From positions 9,911,268 to 9,975,267 of the forward strand of contig OX419343.1 in NCBI GenBank assembly GCA_948470475.1: a stretch of 64,000 nucleotides of DNA. The letters run 5' to 3'. A program made the translations under genes and the position numbers. The DNA comes from Galaxea fascicularis. Lineage: Eukaryota > Cnidaria > Anthozoa > Scleractinia > Euphylliidae. Positions 45,850 through 56,905 of this stretch are shown in pieces (position 1 is the first letter of the stretch; each line of letters opens with the position of its first letter). The notes under the pieces were generated by a model. That model did not search any database. It had not been told where the DNA came from and saw only the letters and a program-made list of their open reading frames with translations.

Positions 45850-47015
45850 TAATAATAAGTAAATAAATAAATACTTAATTGACCACTCCGCTAGAGGGGC
45901 TTTTCAGGGCCAATGAAACAAATAATACAAATGAAAAAAACAGAGTTACGAATCCCAACTGGCTGGAGGCAAACCAGTTGGTTATTTGCAAGGAAGACCG
46001 AGGAGTTGAACCAGGCACTCACCCAGAACAACTCCAGCTAGTGGCCAGAGCGGTACTAGGACCAGCCAGTGCATAGAGCAAGAAAGTATAAGTATAATAT
46101 CCTGCGACCTCAGTACTCGAGAAGGCCTTGGAGGATTTTGGCTGTTACTAATAAGGCAGACTGTTGAGTCTGACTGATATATGCTATGATTCACACCAAT
46201 ACATTCCAGATTGCCCCACCAATCCTTTTAGAATCGTTCAAAAGGCCCCACAACAATCGGCACAACTTTCGTCTTGACCTTCCAAAGCTTTCTCACTTCT
46301 CTTGCCAGATTTGATATTTATCAATCTTCTCTTTCTCCTTTACCTCCACTCTGGAATTCCCTGGTACTGCTATGTCAATAACTTGGCAAGCAGCCTGTTG
46401 TTTGTCTAACACGACCAGGTCAGGGTTGTTGCGTTCATTCTGGTGTGAAAATCCCAAAGGATCCTAACTTCTTCAGACTTTTAACTTGTCCAGGAGAATG
46501 CTCATACCAATTGTCAGTACATTCCTAGCCATATTTTCCGCACAGCCTCCAATGGACAGCTTTCACGACACCGGCAGGTCTACTTTTGTACTCTCTCTGA
46601 ACCAACATCGAACATTTACAAACTAAGTGGTTCACTGATTCCTCAACACTGTTGCTTGGCTTACATTGAGGTAACAGCCTGTGTGTCAATCTTCGCCTTT
46701 ACTGCATTGGTTGGCAAGGCCTGATCCTGGGCCACGGTTAACAAGCCCTCTGTCTCCTTCAATTTCCCCCTCTTAACTGAGCCACATCCAATTCATCCAT
46801 TGGTTGTCATAGACATGTCTGTCTCAGAAAATGACCATGTAGTGCACGTGCCTGGACTCTCCTTCCAGTCTGCCATTCTCTCATCTTCTTTTTTTCTTGG
46901 TACTGTACAGGGCCATTTTCAGCTCCATAAGTTATTGTTACTGCTGGTGATGGCATAAAGATGCCAGCTGTTCGCCCTGACCTGTGAACTAAAGTGACGC
47001 CTTCAGTTTTCAAGC
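45850..47015 (-). pseudogene. Decayed non-LTR retrotransposon, C-terminal part of the RT polyprotein
   Basis: Minus-strand translation, broken by several stops and shifts, runs from ALHGHFLRQTCL and NQWMNWMW through a Cys/His-poor remnant to NPDLVVLDKQQAACQVIDIA and VKEKEKIDKYQIWQEK. This matches the region after the reverse transcriptase domain of a non-LTR family common in cnidarian genomes, where the intact form reads RPDIVV...LIIDVAIPGD...EKEKVDKYQDL. The copy is inactive and lacks the RT domain itself. AAAT-type repeats at 45850-45872 mark its 3' side. Confidence 0.7.
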
Positions 47016-47225
47016 ACCTTTCTGAGTAATGGAGTAATCCCGAGTAGCGTTGTTTTCTGCAAGTATTCCACTGGCCTTGATGTTAACACTTACTCTTTGC
47101 ATGTAGTTTCTTTGTATGTTGTTGTTGTTGTTATTAATTATTATCATTATTATTGGTATTACTGTTATGGTGTGGTTAATAATAATAATAATAATAATGA
47201 ACTATAATGTGGGGAACTATAGTGT

Positions 47226-47489
47226 GGGGAGCAGGGTTGGCGCAGTGGTGAGAGCGCTCGCCTTCCACCAATGTGTCCCGGGTTCGATTCCCGCACTCGG
47301 CGTCAGAAGTGGGCTGTGTTTGTTGGTTCTCTACTCTGCTCCGAGAGGTTTTTCTCCGGGTACTCAGGTTTTCTCCTCTCCCCAAAAACCAACATTTGCA
47401 GTGATTTAATTTAGAGTTTATTTGATTTATAGTCTCCTCAATTAGTAGAGCACTCGTGTTCAGCTAGAACGATTTGAGACTTAAATAAA

Positions 47490-47522
<33 letters not shown>
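47226..47522 (+). mobile_element. tRNA-derived SINE, copy 2, full length
   Basis: Head GGGGAGCAGGGTTGGCGCAG, B-box region GGGTTCGATTCCCGC near 47279, the conserved body to about 47460, and a pure (ATT)n tail (about 47491-47522). The upstream flank duplicates 'aactatarygtgggg', so the true target duplication is unclear. Confidence 0.9.
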
Positions 47523-47526
<4 letters not shown>

Positions 47527-47822
47527 GCTCGATAATAAGTGCATGGACTGTACACCAGCAAATTTTAGAAGCAAATAGTTCAGTCAAGTGATCAGTTTAA
47601 TAGCAATTTTGAAAACGATCAAAATTGAAACCGCGTGAGTTGTATCAATAAAACTCTCAATGGACTAATGCACCGTTTATCTTATCTGTGTATGAGGGGT
47701 CAAACAACTTCAGCCCCCTTTTAGAACTAAGAAAGCTTACAAATCTCCATTTAATTTCTGGATTCCTCAAACCACAGTTTCTAATAGACAACGAATACAA
47801 CCGATTATAAAGTTCAACCTAC

Positions 47823-47952
47823 CTCTTGGATACCAAAGCTCTGGGACGTCTATCAGATGCCCGCTCATGGAAGGCTAAAGCTGAAGTGTTCGTATGTTCC
47901 TGTGTCCTCGCCTGATTGCCCGAGTGTGGTTCGACCGTATTTGGTAGTTTTC
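47823..47952 (-). other. Possible exon, unassigned
   Basis: 130 bases open between CACCAG and AAGAG|GTAGGT on the minus strand. Entered with one base from a preceding exon it reads GKLPNTVEPHSGNQARTQEH onward. It is phase-compatible with a donor inside the THAP ORF (51191), but the acceptor is weak. I give it little weight. Confidence 0.2.
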
Positions 47953-48103
47953 CTGGTGTCAATTATGTAAAGTAACCGAGATATACTACAAATTAGCTCC
48001 CGCTGGCGATCGGCTCATGACACGGAATATTGAGGCTTTGCATCGCTAATTGACAATCACTGTCAACAAAAAAACAGCAAATAAACTCCGTTGATTATGA
48101 TAT

Positions 48104-48240
48104 TGCAAGTGAAGAGTGATCATCGCAGTAAATTTTTCCAATTTAAGCAACTGGAAAGAAGAAGCCTGAAAAAATCAGGCTTCTTCTTTCCAGTTGCTTA
48201 AATTGGAAAAATTTACTGCGATGATCACTCTTCACTTGCA
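48104..48240. repeat. Perfect palindrome, two 66-bp arms and a 5-base loop
   Basis: Arms 48104-48169 and 48175-48240 are exact inverse complements around AAAAA. The right arm ends TGCGATGATCACTCTTCACT, and the following bases (CCGCAGTACAAATATG) are those of the tRNA-like repeat family at 34.6 and 58.7 kb, so it is a rearranged member of that family. Confidence 0.95.
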
Positions 48241-48299
48241 TCTACAACCGCAGTACAAATATGAATTATTTCATATACACTTCACGATTATGATATTCT

Positions 48300-49570
48300 A
48301 ATGAGGCCTATGTTCATCTGCTTTGCCGACCATTCCGGTATTAATATGTACTTAATGAGAATTACTGACCGTTAGCAGATCGCCTTGCACTGAGATTCTC
48401 CCTCAAGATTTGAAAAAAGAATTCTAATGCCGTGCTCACTAATCAGGTATCTGTACAACCTTTTCTGTGGAAATCTTTTTACACTTTCTCGAAGACGGAA
48501 ATCTCGTTCTCAGCCGCGCTTTTTCCACCTCTTAGAACAGGAAAGGCGTTGTTTACTTAACTTAAAGAGAAGCACGTGTTTGAGGGCGTTAATGGGGTGA
48601 TTGCTACGAGGTCCAAAAATAGCACCCCTTTATTGCTAACAGTTAAGGACGCAACTTGAGGAGGGTATAGTTTACTCATGCGTGCCAGTTAACGGTTTTA
48701 ATTCTATCGAGCTGACGACTGACTGGTGACTCTCCATTGTTCATGTTTGACTGTTCACGGGGAGCCATTGTGCGGTTGCTGATTACTACTAGGGAGTTGA
48801 AGAAACGAGGACGGCGACGGCATCAAGAACGCCACAAAACAATGGGCTTGATGACCAAAATAATCGCTCTGCACGTGCGTTTATATTTTGTTACATTTCA
48901 TTACCGTCTTCTGCAAAACAACAACGCGAAATGACCAAATTTTAGGTTTTCTCGAGAACGTGAGCTTCTTCGTGACGGCGTCGTTCATCTGAGTAACTTG
49001 GTTCCTGGAGTGTTCGCCAGCATTTTCCAAGTTAAACAAATTTTAATGATTGCGAAAGAGTTACAAAAACGAGAAGTTAAATTCGTAAATGACGTTATCA
49101 CTGCCGTTGCCGTCCTCGTTTGACACTCGATAACGTGAAAAATAGATTCGAACGTAATTTATGCATTTGGGAATGACGTTAGCGTCAAAGGCCAGAACAT
49201 TAACCAATTGTGACAGACGTTAAAAAGATAACGAGCCAATTAGAACTCGAAGTAATGAATTACATGAAAGTGCCACAAGCGCGGGAAAATGCTTCCGAGC
49301 AAGTCACGATTGCTTTTGTGGTTAAAAGAGACTGGCTAATAACCTAATACGTTTTTGAGGGCGCATTCTTATGGACTTTTCCAGACTGACGGGAAAAATC
49401 CAAACAGACAGTAATGGTTTTCCTTTGGAACACACACAGCGTTTGTTAACGTTTTGGCGGGGAAATCGTTTGTGGGCCACTATCCGTGTCCTGGGAGCCG
49501 TTTCTCGAGCCCGTTAAGCAGTTTTGTTTTCCATTCCAGATGGGAGTTTCAAAAGTTTTGAAAATACTGT
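48300..49570. other. Gene-free stretch
   Basis: No supported coding exon or repeat. A few E-box-like CACGTG sites (near 48573 and 48872) are noted only. Confidence 0.45.
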
Positions 49571-49766
49571 AAATCAAATAAACTCTAAATTAAATCAAAT
49601 ATTGGTTTTTGAGGAGAGGGGTAAACCGGAGTACCCTGAGAAAAACCTCTCGGAGCAGAGTAGATTACCAACAATCTCAGCCCACTTATGACGCCGAGTC
49701 CGGGAATTGAACCCGGGACACATTAGTGGCGGAAGGCGAGCGCTCTCACCACTGTGCCAACCCTGC
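49571..49766 (-). mobile_element. tRNA-derived SINE, copy 3, 3'-truncated
   Basis: Minus-strand copy starting GCAGGGTTGGCACAGTGGTG and running to GAGTTTATTTGATTT. It lacks the first five bases and the last 60-70 bases with the (ATT)n tail of the other two. Confidence 0.88.
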
Positions 49767-50750
49767 CTTTTATTGAGATTTTGAGTTCAAAATATGGTTT
49801 GTGGGCCCGTTAAGTTATTAGGTCTTTCGAGAAATAGGCCCCCTGGTGCCCGTTTCTCTAAACTGCGGGAAATGTTCGGTCGGGATAAAGTATTTCATAT
49901 GTACAGTGTTCATTGATTAACAGACATTCGCTATTGAGTAGCAATGAAGGGGAAACGGTTAAAACAATTACGAGATTTATAAACACACTGGGCTACTTTG
50001 CTCGAAAACCAACCAGTAATAGATGGGAGACATATTTAAAAATACTTTTCGGGACTGAAAACTATCCAGCGAGAAGCTTTGCGAAACGAAAACCCTAGCC
50101 GGCATCGGAAGTCAGGTTTAAACGTTCAGTCGAGGCTATTTGGAGACCGCGCCGGGAATATCCGGAATAATTCCACAGGAACACACCCTTATTATGTGGT
50201 TAAAACGATCGGTGATGTAAAGGAGCCGAACGCCCCTTTGTTCTTTTGGTGAGCCACATTTCCCTGTAAGAACTTTGTGATTCACTGGTATGTGCAAAGG
50301 AGCTAGGCTTCCTTTCCTACCTCACTTCTGGGCAGTTTTCCCTTGGTGATAGACTGATAAATGCTTTAAAATCGTTTCCTCCAAAGAGGTGTTTAGCTCG
50401 TGGCTTTTAGAAATTGCGAAACAAACAAATTTTGCAGATGAAACATATCAGTTGTGTGTGAGCTGTTGGAAAATTTATAAAATAGCCAAGCTGTTTTGCA
50501 TTGTTCTTCTGTTATACACATTTCTGGACTAGATCTCTCCGAATTTTCGGCAGGGGTGGACGTGAACTTCATTTAGCTACAAATATGACGAAAATTACAA
50601 GATAGCATTAGGAAACTTTACGGTTTTCAAAGTTTTCGTACAATTTGTAGTCGTCGACTCACGGATCCCTGATATCAGGGGTCGCGGCGTCTCGGCGAGT
50701 CTCGGATTTTACCATTCGCCACCTCTTGATACTGTGCCGGCTCTGTTGCA
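49767..50750. other. Gene-free stretch
   Basis: No supported gene or repeat; short open frames only. Confidence 0.45.
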
Positions 50751-50880
50751 CTGTATGCTGAAGACAGGCATTATTTTCACTTCTGCTCGAGTAGTGCTCA
50801 TAACTGCTATGATCTCTTGCATCTTCATTCATTAATCCGCAGTCAAATACATGATTTTCATATATTCACACTAACTTTGA
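50751..50880 (+). repeat. tRNA-like repeat family, partial copy
   Basis: 'ctcataactgctatgatctc' then TTGCATCTTCATTCATTAATCCGCAG and 'catgattttcatatattcac' match the spacer part of the copies at 34.6 and 58.65 kb. The tRNA-like block is missing. Confidence 0.55.
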
Positions 50881-51131
50881 CTTCTTCGTTGTCTATAAAC
50901 CTAATGGTACGAGTATCCCTTGAGACGATGTGTCCGAGAAAGAGCGCCAAGCCCGAGATCGAGGGAGTCTGAAGGTTTCCAGGCGCGATATGTGATTGGA
51001 CAACGAAACAATAGATGATACGACACAAAAAACACCCCTAGTCCTGATAAGAAGGGTATGGCCAGTCTCCCTACTCTTCTATGGTCTTCCTTTCTATTTT
51101 GTATGTTTTTACTGTGAGTGTCAGGCTGACA

Positions 51132-51410
51132 TTATGTCCTAGTTAAGTAATCAAATTTCACATCAGGTACGCGAACACCAAGTTGCGTACCTGGTATAAA
51201 ATGGTCACCGCAAACTCTGTAAAATTCAGTAGTATCAGCAACAAGATCTTCCCTTCGTATCCTGGCGAGCCAAGTAGCTCGACGTTCGACGCTCAAAGCT
51301 TGCTTTTTGGCGTTTTCTCTAAAGACAATTGCGGGAATACGATAATATCCTTTGTCCTTCTGTCTGTTTGAACAATAGGAGCAGCCAAACACTGCACAAA
51401 CGTTCACCAT
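51132..51410 (-). CDS. THAP-type zinc-finger protein
   Basis: THAP domains are C2CH zinc fingers that bind specific DNA; in animals they occur in transcription regulators and P-element-type transposases. The ORF starts at ATG 51408-51410 and runs 92 codons to TAA. The zinc ligands are C5, C10 (C-x4-C), C67 and H70 (C-x2-H: VCGDHF). Conserved P26 (YYRIPAI) and W47 (RRATWLARI) are present. The end RVPDVKFDY (P82) sits where the family's AVPTIF box ends the domain, so one complete ~90-residue domain is seen with nothing after it. A donor-like CCAG|GTACGC at 51191 could instead splice to further exons. Whether host gene or transposase remnant is open. Confidence 0.65.
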   Translation of the reverse strand: MVNVCAVFGCSYCSNRQKDKGYYRIPAIVFRENAKKQALSVERRATWLARIRREDLVADTTEFYRVCGDHFIPGTQLGVRVPDVKFDYLTRT

Positions 51411-51493
51411 TACGCCAAAAATTCAAGAATACCTTCCAATCGTGCTTCGGACATGTGCGATTTGTTTTGGCGTTTGTCCCTCAGTTCGCTAAA

Positions 51494-51511
51494 TGACGTC
51501 ACGTGACGTCA
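51494..51511. promoter_or_regulatory. 18-bp palindrome of two CREs sharing an E-box
   Basis: TGACGTCACGTGACGTCA lies 84-101 bases before the THAP ATG. It contains two perfect CRE half-pairs (TGACGTCA) and a central CACGTG; another CACGTG is at 51549-51554. CREs bind CREB/ATF and CACGTG binds bHLH factors in animals. Function here is inference, and the site could serve either strand. Confidence 0.6.
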
Positions 51512-52114
51512 CATCTGAAATGGTTTTATTCAGCAGGCGCTAAAGTGACACGTGACGCGAGAGACGCACGCGCGGGAGGATACGTACATCACTCCAACTC
51601 GTGGGATCCAAAAGGGGGACACCGCGGAAACAGGGTGGAGAGTAGGGGCCAAATCTCGATAAAGAGTACAAATGCGGGTATTAATCTAAATTATGCACCG
51701 GACAGGCGCTGCAGTATCGTGATGCCTGCGATAGACCCAATAAAATTTGGTAAGGGGCGATACAAGAAAGAATTATTTTTCTGGTGGAGCGAATGAATAG
51801 GTCGTTTGAACTAATGATAAAACTTATCAGGTGATATTTACCTTTACAGGTAGTTTCTGAGGGGGTCCATTGTGCCTTCACCATCCGAGTAGTACATTCC
51901 TTGTCTTTTCTCAGCACCATCGTTTTGATATACGAACAGACATCTCCCTCAATCTATACTCTCCAAAGCCATATGTGCAAGTTCGCATCACTTCGATAGA
52001 CTCTGCCCGTTGTTCACCTTTGAAACAAGGAACTACTTCACCTCTTAGTGGCAGTAAATGAGTAGTTTGAAGAACATGCTTACAGCTGTGATAAGCATGG
52101 AAAGAAAACTGATG

Positions 52115-52444
52115 TCATAAACTCTCACGGCAACACTTAAAGTTGTTACCGATTTCAAACTTCCATAAGGAGAAGTAGTGAAACCAATGAATTAAACACG
52201 TCGCCATCCTTAACCATTCAGCTCGAAAATATCCACAGCTGCCTTTCTGAAGAAAGACCCATTTGCAAAACTGGTTTCTCGGCAACTGAGAGAGGCAGAT
52301 TATGACTGCAGCGCTTAGTAAAACCATCAATGAGGCGACCAGCACTTTCCATGGTTCCGTGGCCATGCAGCGGACAATAACCTTAAATTCAGACCCTAGC
52401 GACATCTTGAAAACATGAAAGCGTACACCAGTCACTTTCAAAAG
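52115..52444 (-). CDS. Exon of an unassigned membrane protein, downstream limit unknown
   Basis: A strong acceptor (TCAGTTTTTTCAG|CTTTTG) opens a frame of 110 codons including the stop. Its first half reads like a cytoplasmic stretch then a membrane helix: FHVFKMSLGSEFKVIVRCMA, PWKVLVASLMVLLSAAVIIC. The exon is in phase 0 with the exon at 52583-52621. Charged stretch, GSEFK, then EPWKVLVASL is a layout I associate with the S4-S5 region of small-conductance K+ channel relatives. No convincing pore was found: only an isolated TCTYGFGEY near 51960-51990 on the same strand. The real donor was not fixed, so the open end to 52115 is an upper limit. Confidence 0.35.
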   Translation of the reverse strand, partial: LLKVTGVRFHVFKMSLGSEFKVIVRCMATEPWKVLVASLMVLLSAAVIICLSQLPRNQFCKWVFLQKGSCGYFRAEWLRMATCLIHWFHYFSLWKFEIGNNFKCCRESL

Positions 52445-52582
52445 CTGAAAAAACTGAAATCTCTGGTAACATCACCGCTCATTCCACCTCTCATCCCACC
52501 GCTGATAACAGCTAAGTTCTCTCCTCGCTTGCTTTTCATACTAACAGGCCACGGTCTACATCACCAATCATCATGGCTTTAC

Positions 52583-52621
52583 CTTTAGGATGTCTTGAAT
52601 GCTGACCAGTATTTCAAGAAC
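52583..52621 (-). CDS. Small exon in phase with the next
   Basis: 39 bases between TTTTTATTTGCAG and GTAAAG encode VLEILVSIQDILK, the only fully open frame. Joined to the exon at 52444 it gives an uninterrupted reading. The polypyrimidine tract is excellent, which is the main support. Confidence 0.4.
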
Positions 52622-55274
52622 CTGCAAATAAAAAGAAACTGAGATATGAAAAAACAAATTAACCTCACTGTTCACCAAAGTCCTAGCCTGTTCCAGTCTA
52701 CTGATTGAAGCCGTTCGAGCTAACCGGAAGCAACTTAGGACGAGGTAAGAAAATGACAATGACAGTGGCTCAGCCCTTGCACAGCCCCGCTAGATTTCTT
52801 GCGAGAAGCTGAAATAGACTTTCTACTAACGTGTTACCCTTTCAGATCTTATTTCCGTTTTGTTCCCGGGCTTCTATGAAACGAAAATCTCATATCAAGG
52901 AAATGTAACATAACTATATACAGTGACAAGACAGCCCAGTTTTGGAAGTACGAGATGTCGTTACCGCTTTCCATTCCCAACATCTAATTTCACACCAACC
53001 GTCCAGCAAACTTCATTGTACTGGGGCAAATTCAGTTTTCATCAAGCATAAAATAACTCAAATTCATCGACAAGATTTTGTACTTCAGGGTTCCATAAGT
53101 GTCTCCACACAGCGATCAGTAGCTGGCCGTCACTTGTTGCAGTATGAACAGAAATGGAAACAAGCTTGTTTTGCCAACACGACTTTACCAGACATTAAGT
53201 TCGATGGCGCACAAGAACTTCAAGATACGGGTTTACCAAAAGTCATACCTGGCCAGCCAGACCCGTCATTTTGAAAATGAAATAGGCTAGGCCTCTTTCA
53301 AGACTGAGTTTTCGCTAAAAACCCATCACTGCTATGCATATACTGTGTAGGAAAAACAAACTGGGCATTTCTGATTAATAGTAGAATTCTCTTTACAAAT
53401 GGACTGGTGTGACCAGCCAGTTCTGACTCATGGTTAGTCCTCCTTGTGACATATAAATGTCAACAGCTGTTTGAGTTCTCTGTTTTCCAGAAAAAAAGAA
53501 ACTAGCCCGTGTCAAAGATTCTGGAGTTTCTAGAGCCTGTGCATCAGAAATGTCTCATCGTGATAGAGGCTTGAGAGCCTACACTAAATTGAAACATATT
53601 AATGTCATCTCTTATTTCTGAGTTGGACATGGATCTTTGATTCATTGGCTCTTCCTAGAAACGGGTGAGAATGAAACAATCGCCAGAGAATCAGCTTGGT
53701 GCACCCACTAATTCAATCAGCCCACAAAATACACTTCATCTTTTAACAAGCCAACCAGAAAAATGTCCCCTATAATTCCTTTTCAAGTGGCAAGATACAA
53801 CATCTGCCTTCGACATTGAACTGAGTCAGTTAGCTGATTTAGGTACGGTACAGCTTGACGCATTTTACCGCATTGGTATTCAGTGTGCTACTCAAACTTG
53901 GAACAGTTGTGACTCGACAAAAAAAAAGTCAAAAAACGGGAAATCAGCGGGTGCAAGTCCTAAGAGACCGGCCTGCACAATGTAGACAGACAGGAAAAAA
54001 CATATGTGATATTCGGTAACCTAATCTCAGGATAAAGGAGTTCCAAATCATGAAAGTTATCAGTGAGAATGGCGTTTCTCTTCCTCTTGAGAAAGCCGTG
54101 TAATCTGTATTGCTTCAGTGCGCATCACCATTATTTGTGGTGTGGTTAAAACGGATTGACTTGATTTAAAAGGAAGAACTTTTCATAGTGATGTTTAGCC
54201 AGGTTGTACAAAGCTGCACATGTTGGCAGAAGAATCGGCATAGAAACAAGGAAGTGATATTTCCTTGTTAAGATTTTTGAATTCTTGTGGTATTTTCAGT
54301 ACTTTAAACCAACTCGTCGATAAAAATGCACTACGATTTTATGCATAGCGTTTATAATTTTTTATAGGAAATGTCGATCATTATTAGCGCACTGTGTGAG
54401 AGCGATGAATAACAAGCAGCTACGTGTAATAATCTTCAACTCACAACAAATAAAGACCCAGAAGTCCATTCACGCTCTTCTTGTAATAGATCAAAAATTA
54501 AAAACCAACGGTCGTAATTATGCTGCCCAGACTGGAGACCCAGCTGCAAGATTCTAGCTTTCTTTTTATCTTTTGTTAGCAGTTGCCCAAATGGTAAGCG
54601 CTATTCCTGCCTTCTTACTGTGAATGGTAATACTCTCACAGGGAAACATAAAGCAGCGAATGTCTGTAAGTGTAAGTAAAATACTGCATTTTAAAGTGAT
54701 GCGTCTGCGCTTTTAAATGGCAATTTAACAGGATATTTTTGTCTGAAAAAAATACACAGTTATGTATAGCCACGCCACATTATCATATCAACGAGACTGA
54801 TGCTTCAAAGGGATTTATCTCATGCTCACTTTTGATTACCTTACTGACTAAGGACCATCACGTTCGAAGATTGTTGCCAAAAACATTTCACAGGCTATAT
54901 CAGCCCAGGGTAGAAGTGTTCAAACGTGATCGAAATAAAAAAATTCGTATCATTCCTAAAAATATTGAGCTTTGCGTTTATGTATAAACAGGTATAAAGC
55001 TCGAAAAAACAGTCCTCACACCACTGGTGATGCAATCAAGCGCCAAATTATCGGAATAAAATGTAACTATTACGTTTTAAAACTAAGACAGCGACAGAAG
55101 TGATCGCTGTGTATCAGTTTCAGAGGCATAAATTTTGTGAAAGCTTCATTAATTCAGATAATGTAACGATCAAACTCGCCGCGGTCTCGAGCCGACAAGT
55201 GAGATGAGTCAGCTTTATCTATTTTGGTAAACGGCAGCGTGTAAAAAAGATCGAGAGCGCGAAAATCAACCTTA
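52622..55274. other. No assignable exons
   Basis: If the exons at 52.1-52.6 and 55.3 kb belong to one gene, its other exons should be here on the minus strand. I could not find them. A plus-strand open frame (52942-53274) has no ATG at its start and no recognisable product. Confidence 0.4.
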
Positions 55275-55319
55275 CCTCCCCTCGCAAATCAGTAAATTCG
55301 TCATTTGTACCAAATTCCA
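55275..55319 (-). CDS. Possible first coding exon
   Basis: ACTGCCATGG gives a good start context. Fifteen codons, MEFGTNDEFTDLRGE, end at a near-consensus donor GAG|GTAAGG in phase 0. It could be the first exon of the membrane-protein gene to its left. The link rests only on strand and phase. Confidence 0.4.
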
Positions 55320-55763
55320 TGGCAGTGTACATCTAAAATATTCGTTTCTGCCCTCAACAAACGAGAGCTTTGAAGGCATTTCCTATTCAGCACACGCTGT
55401 CTGGATTTGGAGACCAGACACAAAGAGATGTCGCTTACGTAAGTTCATCAATTAAAGTACTGGCGTGACGCATGCGTTACTCGGAGCCGTCACGCAAAGA
55501 ACTCGGTCTCATTCCCAGAGCCGATCACTGGTTAAGTGGGCGTTGGGTCTGGGAAGTAGATACTACGCGAACCGGCCTGCGGCAGATTACATTTGAAAGA
55601 TGATATTTGTATGTATAACTTTGCCAGTGGAGTAAATTTTTACGGAGAGAATTTTTGCTGGAACATTTTTTTCCAGAACATGGTAAAAAGCCGCAAAAAT
55701 CACAAAAGATCACAAAAAATTTCGTGCCACGCGGTTGCCCCAAGTAGTTCCTTACTTTCTAAT

Positions 55764-56511
55764 GGCCGTTTTCACACTAGAGGACGAACAAATCGTCTGG
55801 ACGGACAAATCGTCTGACATTTGTTCGTCGAATTTGAATTCGATACGGCCATACGCTGAAAAGTTGTCCTTCTTAAATTCGTACAACTAGAAGAATTACG
55901 AGAACAAATCAGTACATTTGAGCGCAAAGAGAACTGGCACTAGCTATAAGCAAAATGGCCGCCGCGCAGCATATGTATTTTATATTTTCGCCTTAAACTG
56001 GTCTAATTCCTGCACACATTCATCGTTGAGCTCTTCTTTGAGTTCTGCAAGAATCTTTTCAAATACCTTTTCGTTTGAGCATTTTTTTTTAACGCCATCG
56101 TTCCCAGTACAAGAGCCCAGAGCTTATCTCGCTCTTCATTTGACGCAAGTACATGTGCGACTGTCGTGAGTTCTTCTTCTGACCAGGTTTTGTTCTTTTT
56201 CGAACACTTCGCTTTGCCATTTTGAAACTTCCGGCCAATAAAACATCGTTCTGTTGCTAGACCCATTTCCTCGCGGCGAGAAAATCAACTATTTGACCGT
56301 CTGATGTGAATTTATGTCGCACTGTCGTCGACTTGTTCGTCTAAATGGACAAATCGTCTTGGAAAAATCGTCCTTCCAGACGGACAAATATCAGACGATT
56401 TGTTCGTCCAAACTGAAGTTTATTCGTCCCGTTTGCACATCAGGTAATTTGTTCGTCTGAGACGATTTGTCCGTCCACACGATTTGTTCGTCTTCTAGTG
56501 TGAAAACAGCC
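55764..56511. mobile_element. 748-bp TIR element with iterated GACGRACAAATCGTC ends
   Basis: The left end GGCCGTTTTCACACTAG and right end CTAGTGTGAAAACAGCC are inverted repeats. Both continue inward with alternating GACGAACAAATCGTC and GACGGACAAATCGTC units, themselves near-palindromic. The inside carries a Myb/SANT-like ORF on the minus strand. Target duplications were not recognisable. Confidence 0.8.
55976..56266 (-). pseudogene. Myb/SANT-like DNA-binding ORF inside the TIR element, frameshifted
   Basis: Starts MGLATERCF; the core SKKNKTWSEEELTTVAHVLA with a following WALVLGTMALKKNA is a trihelix/SANT-type DNA-binding pattern. PIF/Harbinger transposons encode such a protein beside their transposase. 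After an A-rich run near 56085-56092 the frame that stays protein-like shifts by one: NEKVFEKILAELKEELNDEC continues to about 55976, while the original frame becomes basic and ends at 56003. So the copy looks broken. No transposase was found. Confidence 0.55.
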
Positions 56512-56905
56512 AGTTTCACTATTTCTTTAGCTTGGACACAAGGAAGGATCGACGTCCTAATGAAACTAACTTCTTGTAATAAGCGTTGCCGGTAAAGCAG
56601 AGGTGACTGTGAGTGTTACACACTGTTCAGCTGATTCGCAAAATGTTTAGCAGGAAGCAATGGAAGGAGCGAACGAGTGGAATTAGCCACATGCACGGTG
56701 CACCTATAACTCGAACACTGACGACAGCCATTTTCGGAGTTGAAAGATAAAAGGACACTCAAGGCTGGAACGCAATCAAATTCAACGCTACGCACATTGG
56801 ATGTAACGTGCGCGTGGTTGCGCGTGCGCGCTATTCGAATTTAACTTTTGATTATGACGTAGTAAGAAAATTAGGTCTGACCGGAGTACACAACCGAACG
56901 CAAAG

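Noticed and set aside
47116..47409. 97-codon plus-strand ORF with a hydrophobic start
   Set aside because: The hydrophobic run is translated (TTR)n and (ATT)n microsatellite followed by SINE sequence.
52489..52540. Extra small exon between the two membrane-protein exons
   Set aside because: It has an open frame but weak splice sites, and the neighbouring exons already join in phase without it.
52942..53274. 110-codon plus-strand ORF
   Set aside because: Begins at a TTG rather than an ATG, has no recognisable motif and no splice sites at its ends.
53236..53282. Minus-strand exon ending GGCCAG|GTATGA
   Set aside because: The donor is good, but no convincing acceptor or in-phase partner was found.
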